From positions 53,598,152 to 53,662,151 of the forward strand of contig NC_052017.1 in assembly GCF_015832195.1 (NCBI RefSeq): 64,000 nt of DNA, in the 5' to 3' direction. This DNA is from Motacilla alba alba. Taxonomy: Eukaryota; Chordata; Aves; Passeriformes; Motacillidae. The notes under the pieces were generated by a model. It saw only the letters and a program-made list of their open reading frames with translations, did not search any database and had not been told where the DNA came from. A program made the translations under genes and the position numbers. Of this stretch, positions 1 through 11,300 are shown in pieces. The number at the start of each line of letters is the position of its first letter. Position 1 is the first letter of the stretch.

Positions 1-1484
1 GTCATTTCTTAATATGCTCTGTATTGAAACCCATTCACTATCCCCAAAAAAGAAATAACTATGATTATCCCTGCTAAAACCCAGAAGTTCTCTATCCTAG
101 GCTTTCTCTCCCCAAAAGAAATGATCTTACAAAAATGCCACATTAAAATCATATTACAAGAAATGTTTTAGCACTTGAATATTGAAAAGTAACAGAAACT
201 AGCTAGAGGTTACTTTTTAAGTACTAATGTGTTCAATACATCACAAGATGAACAGGTTTTTCTCCAAGCATCTTACAGTTTATAAAGAAAGTATCTCCTC
301 ATCCATAGACATGGAAAAAGTGTATGCTAGTATCCACGAACATATTCCATTGTCTCCACATTTATAATGTTTTATTAGCAAACTTTGGCCATGTAGATGG
401 TAAACTGAGAACTTGGCTTACTACACGACAGCTTGCTTTTCTTCCCTTGTGAACTGCTCTCAGCTGGAACTGGGAGCTGCCTAAGACAAGAGCAATTGTT
501 TTAATGCCCATTTGTGAAGGTTCTAGTGTGTGAGGTCTTTGATCAGTGCGCCTAAGTGCTATTGGGGTACAAATAAACCCTAGTGCTACCAGATCTACTC
601 AAACAGCTAAACACTACCTAATAAGAAAGGGACTATAAAAATGCAAAGAAAAAACCAAAACATACAAACTGTGAAGGTGCAGAACTGTAGCAGGAAGAGA
701 GCATATAGAAAGAAAACAGTAAATTACATACATGGTATATTTCAGCCTGTTAAATGAAAAAGCTGAAAATTTTGGAAAACACTCAAATATATGCATATAC
801 ACACATGGAATTTAAAGATAGCTGAGGCTAATATGCATAGCTGCCACTATCAATAATCATTGCTAATATGTTCCTAGAATAGATATGAGTGACCTGAGAG
901 TGAAGGCAAGAATAGTACATCCATGCATAAGTGACTGCTAATTCAGAAGATGCTCAATACTTTTTACAGAGGTATTTTCATTCTATATCAACAGATTACC
1001 CAAAAGAAGGGAGAAGATATGAGCAAATTTATAGGAAATGAGCAGACCATTAATGACATAGAACAGAAACATTTGCAAAATATTGGTAGCAGTGCAAGGC
1101 TTCTCAGGAGATCAGGCTGAAAAGTATATATCCTAGCAACTGAGCTCAGAAAGGACATGGAGCTTTACCAGGGTGTGTTGGGAAAGGGAGAAGAAAAATG
1201 ACCAAAATAAGGAAGATGATGCAAAAGACTTTCACTAATGTTAGAGAGCAACTATTGCAAGTTTTGGGTGAAGCTTGTATGTACAAGGAAAGAAATAGGG
1301 AAGTCAAAGAGAGGTTAAATAACAGACAAATGAAGGGGATGTTGTCAGAAGTGAACGACAGTAGTGAAAGCTGAGGCACCTTTAGGGAAAAAAAATGTCA
1401 GAAAGACAATCCTAAACAGCTTTGGGGAAGTCAGGGGAGGATGGACACACCCATAAGTCACCACTGTAGAGACTCTAAGTGAAG
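1..1484. other. Unannotated intronic sequence
   Basis: AT-rich unique-looking DNA. A segment around 500-590 (GCGCCTAAGTGCTATTGGGG, then TACAAATAAA) has the feel of an old SINE/LINE tail but could not be assigned. ORFs here (for example minus 1146-1379) are Leu/Phe/Ser-rich chance frames. The last bases hold the left copy of the LTR target duplication. Confidence 0.5.
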
Positions 1485-1489
1485 CTATG
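1485..1489. repeat. Left target-site duplication CTATG
   Basis: Five bases immediately before the TGTCCT terminus of the LTR, identical to those directly after its AGGACA terminus. Confidence 0.85.
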
Positions 1490-2134
1490 TGTCCTAGGGT
1501 GACTTTATGATGCTTGCATCCCCAGTTGTCTGTTCTGTTTATGCTGGGCAATAGGTTCTGCACCTTTAAGACTCGTTCCAAGAGTGAAGGAGGGGGAGAA
1601 GAAGCACAGAGGTTTTTTTCAGAAACTGCACTTGCTTTCCCACATTCCTTCTCATGGACTGTGTTGTCTGCACACGGACAGCAGGAGAGAGCTCTCCTTT
1701 GCTTTTAGTTAGTTGTTTTTTTTTTTAGTTAGCTGAGGCCAGAAATTTTTTGGAGCTGTTCAGCTTTTGTTCGGTCCAGGAACACCAGGACTATCATTCA
1801 GGCCCCCTTCACTGCACTGCAGCCGGGACACCAGGCCCAAGCCTCGGAGAGGCTAAGAGAAAGCCAAGCACAGAATGACAGAAAAGTGTCTCTCTCCAAT
1901 TCCCACAAGAACTTTCCGAATTTGCCATCTTTTCAGAACAAGAGGTTTCATTGTTTAATAGTATTAATTTTTCATGTTTGTGAGTACTTTGCTTGTTAAA
2001 TAAACAGGGTTTTTTTCACTTCTCTCAAAGGAGATTTTTCTCCCAAACAGGTTGGGGGAGAGCCAACTTGAATTTGCTTTCTAGAGGAGACCACATCAGA
2101 AGTTTCCTCCCAAAATTTGCCTTAAACCAGGACA
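1490..2134 (+). mobile_element. Solo LTR of an endogenous retrovirus (5-bp TSD)
   Basis: The 645-bp element begins TGTCCTAGGGTGAC and ends AAACCAGGACA, so the outer six bases (TGTCCT...AGGACA) form a perfect inverted repeat with the canonical TG...CA ends of a retroviral LTR. It is flanked by the identical 5-bp direct repeat CTATG at 1485-1489 and 2135-2139. A polyadenylation signal AATAAA lies at 1999-2004, about 130 bp from the 3' end, which sets the plus orientation. An internal T tract (about 1717-1728) sits between repeated TTAGTTAG words. No gag, pol or env sequence adjoins it, so this is a solo LTR left by recombination between two LTRs. A 5-bp TSD fits the ERVL (class III) group better than ERVK (6 bp). 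The class is inferred; the boundaries are seen directly. The short ORF 1514-1708 lies inside it and is not a gene. Confidence 0.87.
1999..2004 (+). terminator. LTR polyadenylation signal AATAAA
   Basis: Canonical hexamer inside the solo LTR, followed by a T-rich stretch (AGGGTTTTTTTC), as expected for the R/U5 boundary region. Likely relic rather than active. Confidence 0.6.
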
Positions 2135-2139
2135 CTATG
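2135..2139. repeat. Right target-site duplication CTATG
   Basis: Matches the left copy at 1485-1489 exactly. Together with the 6-bp terminal inverted repeat it fixes the insertion limits of the LTR. Confidence 0.85.
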
Positions 2140-2501
2140 TCAAAGATATGTTGAAATCAGCATAGCTTTCAAATAAAAACAATCAAAAAACCAAATAAAT
2201 AAATTTAATAATTAAGGAGTATTTCATGTTATCTGTATAAGAACAACAGTTTCATTACCTTAAAGAAGTTCAGTTTTCGTGTTGATATTTTTCCCAGAAA
2301 AAATGTAGTATATTTATTGTTTATAACATCAGGTTTGAAGGTAATTCAATGAGAAACAGTTGAACAGGCAATGTCACTATAAGTAGAGATATATTTTGTA
2401 CAATTAAAAAGGGATTTGTGTTTGTGTGACTAATCAGAGATGTAAAAGAGGGCTTTTTTTTGACTTTCTCACCTATTTAGCTATTCCCTATGCTATAATA
2501 C

Positions 2502-2543
2502 TGTTTCTACAGTATTATACAGTGTTTCTACAGTATTATACAG
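2502..2543. repeat. 21-bp tandem duplication
   Basis: Two exact adjacent copies of a 21-bp unit (TGTTTCTACAGTATTATACA plus G) at 2502-2522 and 2523-2543, followed by a decayed partial third copy (TGTAGTATATTCTACAGTG). The exact identity suggests a recent slippage duplication. Confidence 0.9.
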
Positions 2544-2954
2544 TGTAGTATATTCTACAGTGAATGCGACCACCTTATTATTCTTCATGAGCGTAACCAT
2601 GGGTTCACTTTGTCAGGCTCTGCTGCTTAAGAACTTCATTGGAAAAAAAGGTTACTTGATAATAGCCACTGACAAAGTACTCAGCTGGAAAACTTATATT
2701 TCCAACATGATTCCCACATGTAAATTCCTCGTGTGGAGTCCTATTAGACTGCCAGCCTTAATTATGCTGAGCAGTACCACACAAAAGTCAGGGGGATAAT
2801 AATATTGTACATTGAAATAAAACTCCACATAGTAAACACAATGTATTCTAGAGCAGGAATACTCAACAGGTAATAGAGGCACAAAAAAGCCTCTCTCACC
2901 TCAATACATGTAAACTAATAGAATATAAGATTAACTTACTAAAGTTAAAAAACC

Positions 2955-2998
2955 CATACTATTATAAACATACTATTATAAAAAACATACTATTATAA
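2955..2998. repeat. Three-copy CATACTATTATAA repeat
   Basis: The unit CATACTATTATAA occurs at 2955, 2969 and 2986, with the last copy spaced by extra A residues. Local slippage repeat. Confidence 0.85.
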
Positions 2999-5129
2999 CA
3001 AACAAGGATCTTGCAGCTGGAGGACAAATTGGATTCCCCTCCTAATTTAAGGGCATCACCTTCTGAATCATGCCCCCATGCATCTGAAATAATTGTTGAA
3101 TATTCACAAAACTAATGGCATTTTTTTTAGTTAAATACATAATTCTGAAACATAATACACATATTTACTGGGATGTATGTTTGTTGATTTAATGGATTGA
3201 GCGTGAACAAGTGGAAACAACTTCGAATGGCTATACAATAAAATGCACTGATAATTACTTGAATCAAGAATTTAAAGAACTCAGCAGATGTGGAAAGTCA
3301 TTATCCATGTAACTTGCTCTTCTTTTGTAGTAGGAAAGAGGCAGTGATGGCAGAGATGAGCTACTGTGACACTCCTGAAAAGCCATTTCCTTTTGAAAAT
3401 CAATATATCTCAACAAGTTTGAAAGTGTTTTCTCCCAGAGATAAGTTACAAATAAGAGAGCTAAAACCCCAATGCTATAGGGCTTTTTTTTTTTTTTTTT
3501 GCATTCAGCAGATTTGCATTCAGTGGTACAGTAATTTGTTAATTTAATGCTGAGAATTTCTTCAGAAGCATAATTCTAAGAACTACATTTCAGAGAGAAA
3601 TTTACGGTGATTATTCTCTTTGCTTTCCCCTCTTCAACACTTTCTGGAGTATATATGGAATTTCTGAGGTTATCAGAAGGATTTGTGATTTGTTGGCAGT
3701 TGAGTGCCACTGTGCTACTGCCACTTTGAAAACCCTCCCATGTGGAAGTCTCTCCTATCCCGTAATTGTCTAATGCAAATATACTTGTGAGCAGAACAGG
3801 GGGATACTTCAAATCACTGTACCATTTTTAGCTTGTGCTTTTCCTTTCAACAATCCTGAATCTTAGTCTTCTCTCCCTTCTACTGTATTGTTGATCTTCT
3901 ACACTATCCCAAATACTTCTTTATGAGGAAGACCCCAGCTTCCTTTTCATATTCCACTTTCTTGACTCCTCTTTACACATAGTATTGCTCTGATGCACTC
4001 TGAGAGAGAGCTGACAAAATAGAATGTAGTTACAACTTTTTCTCTTTCTGACCATCAGTTTCTTATTTGTTGTGCCACTTATCCCATTAACTGGATCCTC
4101 TTTCCTCACTGGAGATATCTTCATTGCCATTTGTTAATCATCTTTCATGTTTTGATAGCTCTTCCTTTTAAAAATACTAATTTGCTTTATTTTTAGAAAA
4201 TAAAAATAAATATAAATATATTAGCCTTAACTTAATCTTCATCCTCACATGGCACTGTAACTACTGCTCCAGCTGACTTCTTCAATTAATTAATGACTAA
4301 GCATGTACTCACAATGACAGCCTAAAATTGGTTACTAATTTCACCATATACTTTTACAACCCATCATTTGCACTCAACAGAACTTGTTCAAATTCAGTGC
4401 TCCATCCCACAGCACTTCACATCTCACATTTCTAAATGTTCATTGACATGCCTTGCAGAAGATCCTTCTAATTCCTCTTCCAGCTGTAACAGTTTCTTCA
4501 GATCCCATTCCTGGCTCTCATAATATTTTATCTGATTAATCTTACAGACATCCATTCTGTCTATATGCTGACACAAACAAATCTGCATGTCAGTCAGTTT
4601 CTTTAAACATAGCCTATTTTAAGATTCTCCCTAACTACTTTTACAACCGAAACTCTTGTCCAAACTCTTATGCCAACATCCTTTTTTTTTTTTTGCCACA
4701 AGAAAAGAACTTGCTCTCCTTTTACTCTTTTAGAGTTGTTGCTAGTTCTCCAAGGCTATTTGAGATGTCTCTTCATATCATTAATTCACTTACCCTCTTT
4801 TCATCACATCAAATATAAGCTACTTTTTTCATTTTCAAGGATTTATATTGCCTACCTCTGCCCTTCCTCTTCTCCCATTATTTCTCATTTATTCTTCAAG
4901 GACAGAGAGCACATATTGAGGCTACACTGACCACTACTGCTTTACTGATTTTTGTATTCCATATCTGACACGTTAATCTGTAGTCTTCTGCATTACAGGC
5001 AGCTTTGGGAGGACTTATAGTTCTGCATTTTTTGTGGACAAATGGGATCGGATACCAAGAATGATGGGATCTCAGTTTGTTCATTAGGCACCTATAAAAC
5101 AAATTATAAATGACCAAGATAACACAAAA

Positions 5130-5218
5130 AAATTCTTTTTTTGTTTTTTTTTGGTTTTTGGGTTTTGTTTGTTTGTTTGTTTTTTGTTTTGTTTTTTTTT
5201 GTTTTTGGTTTTTTTTGC
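5130..5218. repeat. T/G low-complexity tract
   Basis: A run of T interrupted by single G or GG, including (TTTG)n between about 5166 and 5183. On the opposite strand it is A-rich. It may be a decayed poly(A) tail of a retroposon, but no element body is recognisable on either side. Confidence 0.8.
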
Positions 5219-5295
5219 AGAGACACTCCTATCTAGGAAGTCTACCTTGACCAGAACAAGTTGAGGGCAAGCTCTGCCTCACTGCTTTATGGAAG

Positions 5296-5345
5296 CAGAA
5301 TAATAGACAGATATTGGAAACAGAATAATAGACAGATATTGAAAA
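5296..5345. repeat. 25-bp tandem duplication
   Basis: CAGAATAATAGACAGATATT plus GGAAA at 5296-5320 is followed at once by a second copy at 5321-5345 that differs only at the end. Two copies only. Confidence 0.88.
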
Positions 5346-8300
5346 CTCTTTAATGGCTTGATAAGCTTAATAGCTACATTTTAAGGCAGGTATCTAACAA
5401 GCAAATTTAATACCTTACCTTTTAAGTTTAATAGCTGCTTTCAGAAGTCAAAGTGAAACCTTTACCCTTAACAAAAACCTTAAGCAAAATTGCTATAAAG
5501 TCTGTTGAGCTATGTAAAATGTAAAGTTAGGACTGTTGGTGCACCATGTTTCTCTTTTTTTGTGTCCTCAGATTCACAGAAATGCACAAGCAAACACAAC
5601 CACCTGTAACCAAGGGTGGTTCTTCCCCTGAATACTTCTGCTGAGACTGCAACCTATTGCTCTGGTTTTGCCAAGGAGCTCTGCAGTAAGAGTATAACAG
5701 AGTTCTTTCTGTCTTCCTCCTTGTTCAGAACTGTCTCTGAACTTGAAGTATTTCAAATCTAGAGCACCAACACAAAATGTTTGTTTCCAGGAACATTAAC
5801 CAAGGGTTACAGCAACTAAAATTAAGATGGTGCTAAGGAATACATGACACAGAATGAGAGGTCTGTGTCTTCTTTAATGGATGGTTTTGGTTTTTTTTAA
5901 GAAACAACTGTTGACCCTGTGATCTCCATTGTTTCCCAGGATGTTTCCTTTTTGTGAGTGTTTTTATACTCTGAGTGTGAAAGGGAGGAAAATATTGTGT
6001 GGAAAAGAAGGGGATCACTTCAGAGGAAAAAGTTTGGAGGTAGATCTTGGGTTCTCTTGCTCCCTGACTTCTCAGCATCTTAATTTCCTCAGCAATGAAA
6101 TACATATAACATTATGTAATAGTGATATTATTGGTGTTAGTGCATGTTTAGATGGCAAGATACAAATCATAGCCACTATTTTGGCACAATAAAGCCATGG
6201 TGCCTGCTTTTTCTTTTTTTTTTTTTTTTTTACTTTTTTTTCTTCCTACTGTAGCTGTGGACAAATTTTCTTCAAAGACTGTATTTAAATCTACAAACCC
6301 ACCACAATAAAATCAACTGTTCTGTTAACTAGGCTTGGCTATCTTTCAGGAAAAAGAGAACCTCACTGACTAAAGTATCTCATCACCAGTCTTTCCCCCA
6401 TAAAACATATTAATTTCTTCCTGTCTTTTATACTCATATTAAATACAATATGTTTTATCAGCAGCTTGGAAAAAGCAAAGTGAATGAGCATCTTTTACCA
6501 CTTTAACACCATATGAAAAAAGTTGGCAAGGCGTAGAGAGTGAGGTATGTTTGACATGAGAAGAAATTATTTCTATACGCTGTTGATCCCTCACTGTGCC
6601 AAACGCATCTGTTTGCTATTGGAAAAGCCATGGCTGTTTCTGTTTCAAATAATTCCAAAGCAGTACATATGTCCTTCATTGTAGTTGGTTCCAGCATGAC
6701 CTGAACTTTTTTTTTTAATCACTTTGCTTCCTGAAAACTAAATGTAGCAAATATTTATCATCTTACATTGACCGGAAGTACCTGGTCATGAAGAAACCCA
6801 AGTGATGTTTTCTAATTGTAAAGCTACCTGTTCTTTACAAAGCTCTTGTATAAAATGGATTCCATCTCCAAATTCCATAATTAAAACACTAGAGATGTAC
6901 ATCATAAAACTCTAGAGATGTACAACCAATATATGACCCCTTTATCCAGCATTTTTTTTATCCATGAGCTGAAAGAACAAAATGTAATCATAAACAACAG
7001 CTAACATAGCATATGCAACCTGCTTTTAAAGATAAGCACAAACTACTTTAAAAGTTTTGATTTCAGCATTCCATTGAAGCTCAGCAAATCACCCAGTTCT
7101 TTACCAGAAACTTCAGGGTGTCTGCCCCTGCAGTATCCTGGCAACTGTAAATGGATCAACATGTACAATTCTAGAGAGCAATTTGCAAGTCCTAACTGAG
7201 TTTCAATCTCTTTATAACTGAGTTTTAAATAGAAAAAAATACTAGTATGTTTTTAAATAAACTTTGCAAACTTCTTATAAACCATTCACAGCTATTAGTT
7301 TCAAATGTAGAGCTGGTGGGTCATACTGAAATTGTGACCTATTTGATCCTATGAAGAGATATAGATGTGAATGACAGCAAAAAACCATCTTGACATCAAG
7401 TTTTATATCAGCTACATCATTTGTGTCGCACCAGTTCCACTCCCTTCCTTTTCCATCCTTTGTTTACAGTATGTGCTGACTACAAGAGGAAATTACTTGG
7501 TTTCAAATGTTTTAATTCTCTTCATCTAGGTGAACTATAGCTGTAACACAACCACACATTTCCTATTCATATCACTTACATATCAACATTTTGTATTTCA
7601 TACACCATGATGATGAGTTCAAATGGGGACTCTGGTGGAAAACCTCTCAGCTGAAGGAAACCTATTTTGGAGATTCCATTCTATCACCTTACCTGGCGTC
7701 TTTTCTAAAGATGGTGTTCTCAAAAAGTACAAAAATCCCTAACCGTCTATGCAGATTTCTTCTCTATCCCTAATGAGATGGGATGACATCTAGGTTTCTT
7801 TCGCTTTTTCATTCTTCTCCACTTCCCTCTTCTGTTCTCCCCAGACAGATCTCTATCAGCTCTGATAACCTAGTCAAATTACAGATTATGTAATTAATCT
7901 CTATTAAACAAATTCTTCTTCAGTTGTAGTTCAAAGCTAGAACCCAATGCCACTGTGAGCCATACTTCAACCCCTCCCCAGAAACAGATATACATGAGAA
8001 GTGGTTGAAGTAACTCTTCTATGTATAGTTGTTAAAAGATGCAGGATGAAAGGTTCTATAAAAATGTAAGACATACATTTTTGTAGTCCAGTATTTTAGG
8101 GAAAGGTTGTAATTAGTGTAAGCATGGCTTAACATAAAAAAGAGTTTTGAATTCAACATTTTACATGCAACATCTTGACAAGACGTAGATTATTTTATGT
8201 TGAAATAAAAACCTGCTTGCAGTGAAATATTGTGATTACAGTCTGAAGAAGCTTTGAAATCAATAGATGACACATTACTGAAATTAGGGAGGCTTGACCT

Positions 8301-11300
8301 GCTCTTCTAGGAACAGCTAGTACATCAGATAGACTTGGTTTTATTTAACCTTAAATTTCTTGTAATTGTTTTCTTTCTGGTGATTTCTAAATGCCTTAAA
8401 TGTTAGAGGATTTTATTGGTGTTGCTGTTCTGGCTATTTTTTAAATTGAATTTTGTTTTATACAAGATATGATAAAAATTTAAACCAAAGAGGAATTTTA
8501 GAAAAGCAGAAGGTTCTTAGCAATGCTGGATCTTTCAAGCCTATGATTTATTTGCAATGTAATTCAATTATTAAAAATAGACAGTATTTTTATCTCTTTC
8601 AATTCTGCTATACACAAAATCACAAAAGCCAGATATTTTCTATTAGTGTTTGATAGCATGGTTACTAAGGCCATAAAAAAATAAGGGACACTTACAGTCT
8701 TAGTATAAATTATGTTTAATTTTTATTAGGATGATACATTTATATATTATAAACTGATGATTTATTTGTAGATTTTTTTCCTGCAAGTTTAGTAGTTTCC
8801 CTTGGTGCAGAATGCAGAATTGTATATGAGATATTTGAGTGTCTAAAACGATGTATGATAAATGAAGTAGCATGCTACTTATACGCTTATCATGTTCCTT
8901 GACTAGCAACAGGTTCAGCAAAGGGCACAGCCAGTAAATGAAATTTTCCACCAGGACAATATATCATCTCAAGAAATGTATGCGCTGGAAACTTACAAGC
9001 TTGCTCGAGATGCGGACAAGGTGTGAAATGGCAAAAAATGAAAAGCAGAAACAGCATATAGTAAATTTCAAATTCAGCTGTATTTCCATATGGGCTGAGC
9101 ATGGTGCTTTAACTGTTTGAAGTCATGTATTTTAGAAAATAATAAAAACATACACATAAATTTAGCTCAGCTTTAATGCTAGGATAAATTTCATTCATTA
9201 AACATCCTATAACTTCTTTTGAGAAAAGAAACTATAAAGAGAGTAATCTACTGAGAGTAGTTTTTTAATCCCCTTCAGAGTCAAAATATAAAACATCTTT
9301 AAATGCATATTTCTTCCTCAGAGTTACAGGCTGAAAATCTGCTCCAGGAAACATTTACCATAACCTTCAACACTCTGTGGAGAGCACTAATTAAAAATAA
9401 TAATAAAAACCCCAGGAAATAAAAGCAACAGCGTCTGTATATTTCCCAGTGGAATTTAGTTTGTTTACAAAAACATTTCATAACAAGAATTTCTGACATA
9501 TAACCACTGAATCCTAAAAAACTATAAATACTCCTGTCTTCTTGCAAAAAGGTACACCAAATATGAAGGAGAAACTTCTTGACATTCTGGTAGTAGGTGG
9601 AAACATGGCTAAAAATATATTGAAAGTGTCTGTTTTTATGGTTACCAGCTGTACAGCCTTGCTGAGGAGAGATGAGCCTTCGAAAATGTGATCAGGTTCT
9701 GCAATTCTATCTTAAAGAGGCTTCCGAAATGTCTTGAAATTTAATTGCTGCACTGCAAGAAATCCAGCATAATGACATTGCTTGTGTCTATGTGTTATGG
9801 TAGTGACTATATTTATATGCTGAAACAATTTTGTAAACTGAGTTGTAGATCCTGCTTTTTATGCCCTTACCAGATGAAGTACACCTCTGGAGAGATTTGG
9901 CTGATTTAGTTTCACTCTGCACCATAATTTTAAAACTAGCAGAATATAATTTGGGCCATCATGTCTTTGTATCACTCTTTTTTTTTTTTAAACCAGAAAA
10001 GTCCCTCTTATATCTTTCTCCATCTTGCTCCCAATTAGCAATCTTTCTCCAACACCTCACTGAAAACAACAGCAAAATACATTTATAGTTACACTCAAAT
10101 ATTTATTTCATAATTGTTGTATTCCTTGCCAACATATTTTGGGATGGATGTCTTGTTTCCATGAGCTGAACTATCACCACACAATTCCAAAGGTGTTGGT
10201 GACTAAAAGTCACGAAGAGAAACACAAAAAGGAGCATTATTTCTTTAACAAACAACAATCATCCCCTCTTCTGGACATAAATTTGCTGTGTTCACTCTCT
10301 AAGCTATACAGCCTTTCCTAGTGGCAGACTGAAGCAATTTAACCAAGGATTTTAACTGCAGAACAAAACAGACTCTATGATACACCATGCCTGCAGAGCC
10401 AATATGTCTCACATTCCCAGACTGGCTTCATTTTTCACTCCCTGTGTCTAGGCCTTCTGTTTTATCACCACAGTGGCAAAACTTTGATCAGACTGGTATC
10501 AAAGGAAATTCTATTCCATCCAATAGGCCCAGGACAGGTCTTCACATAATTTTCGCTTAATTCTCAACTTTTAATCATTTATGTTCTTTGGCTTTATGAT
10601 TAATATTTTTGTGCCTCACTGCCTATTGTGCCTCACACCCTACTGGATTTAACACTTCTCTGTTCATCTCAAATCAAGATTTATTTTTCCTTTTGTGATT
10701 TTCTCTAACCTTTTGTCTTTAGAATACTAACTCAGAATCAAAATTTTCCTACTTAGACAGACTGCTGTTTTTTGAACCACAGTGAATCAGTCTAAAAATA
10801 TACATAAAAAAGCCACGAGAGCTATTTGTAGTTTAAATAGGCAGAATTCAATGAAATACATGCTCTTTCTAATACACAAGACTAGACTTTGTCTAGCCAT
10901 AGATCTCTGGAAATTTAGCACCAAATTACCAGTTTCACCAACAGCAGTCTAAGGACTAACTCTCAAAGTAAAATTAATTAGTTTTGCAACTCAGAGGAAA
11001 ATGAGATCCTGCAAACCAGACTCACTGCAAGCCTCCAGTTTGTATCCTTTCCTCTCTCTCACAGGTCTCATGATCTTTGCAATGTCTGGAACAAAACACC
11101 TAATCTGCATGGTTGATGCCAAATGACAAGGGTTTATGCACTGTCTGGTTAACTTTGTCACTAGGCATTGACTCTTCTCTTCCAGGGGCAGGCTCACTGT
11201 CACCACCGACATAAGGAGACCCTGTGGGCTCTATGACCATTTTCAGAGTGCTGATATTTCCTGTGCCAGCTGGTTTTGCCACTGTCCAAGTTCAAAAATT

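Larger units (their letters stand above)
2140..5129. other. Intronic sequence with small tandem duplications
   Basis: AT-rich DNA without a recognisable gene. It contains the two short tandem repeats listed separately, plain T runs near 3482-3500 and 4681-4694, and a POU octamer ATGCAAAT at 3773-3780. Several 60-90-codon ORFs on both strands are low-complexity chance frames. Confidence 0.5.

Noticed and set aside
500..590. Old SINE/LINE tail-like sequence with GCGCCTAAGTGC
   Set aside because: I could not assign it to a named family or find boundaries.
6045..6115. Possible third MIR relic (CTTGGGTTCTC ... TTAATTTCCTCAGCAATGAAAT)
   Set aside because: Only one good word (TTTCCTCA-type); the rest does not line up well enough to call.
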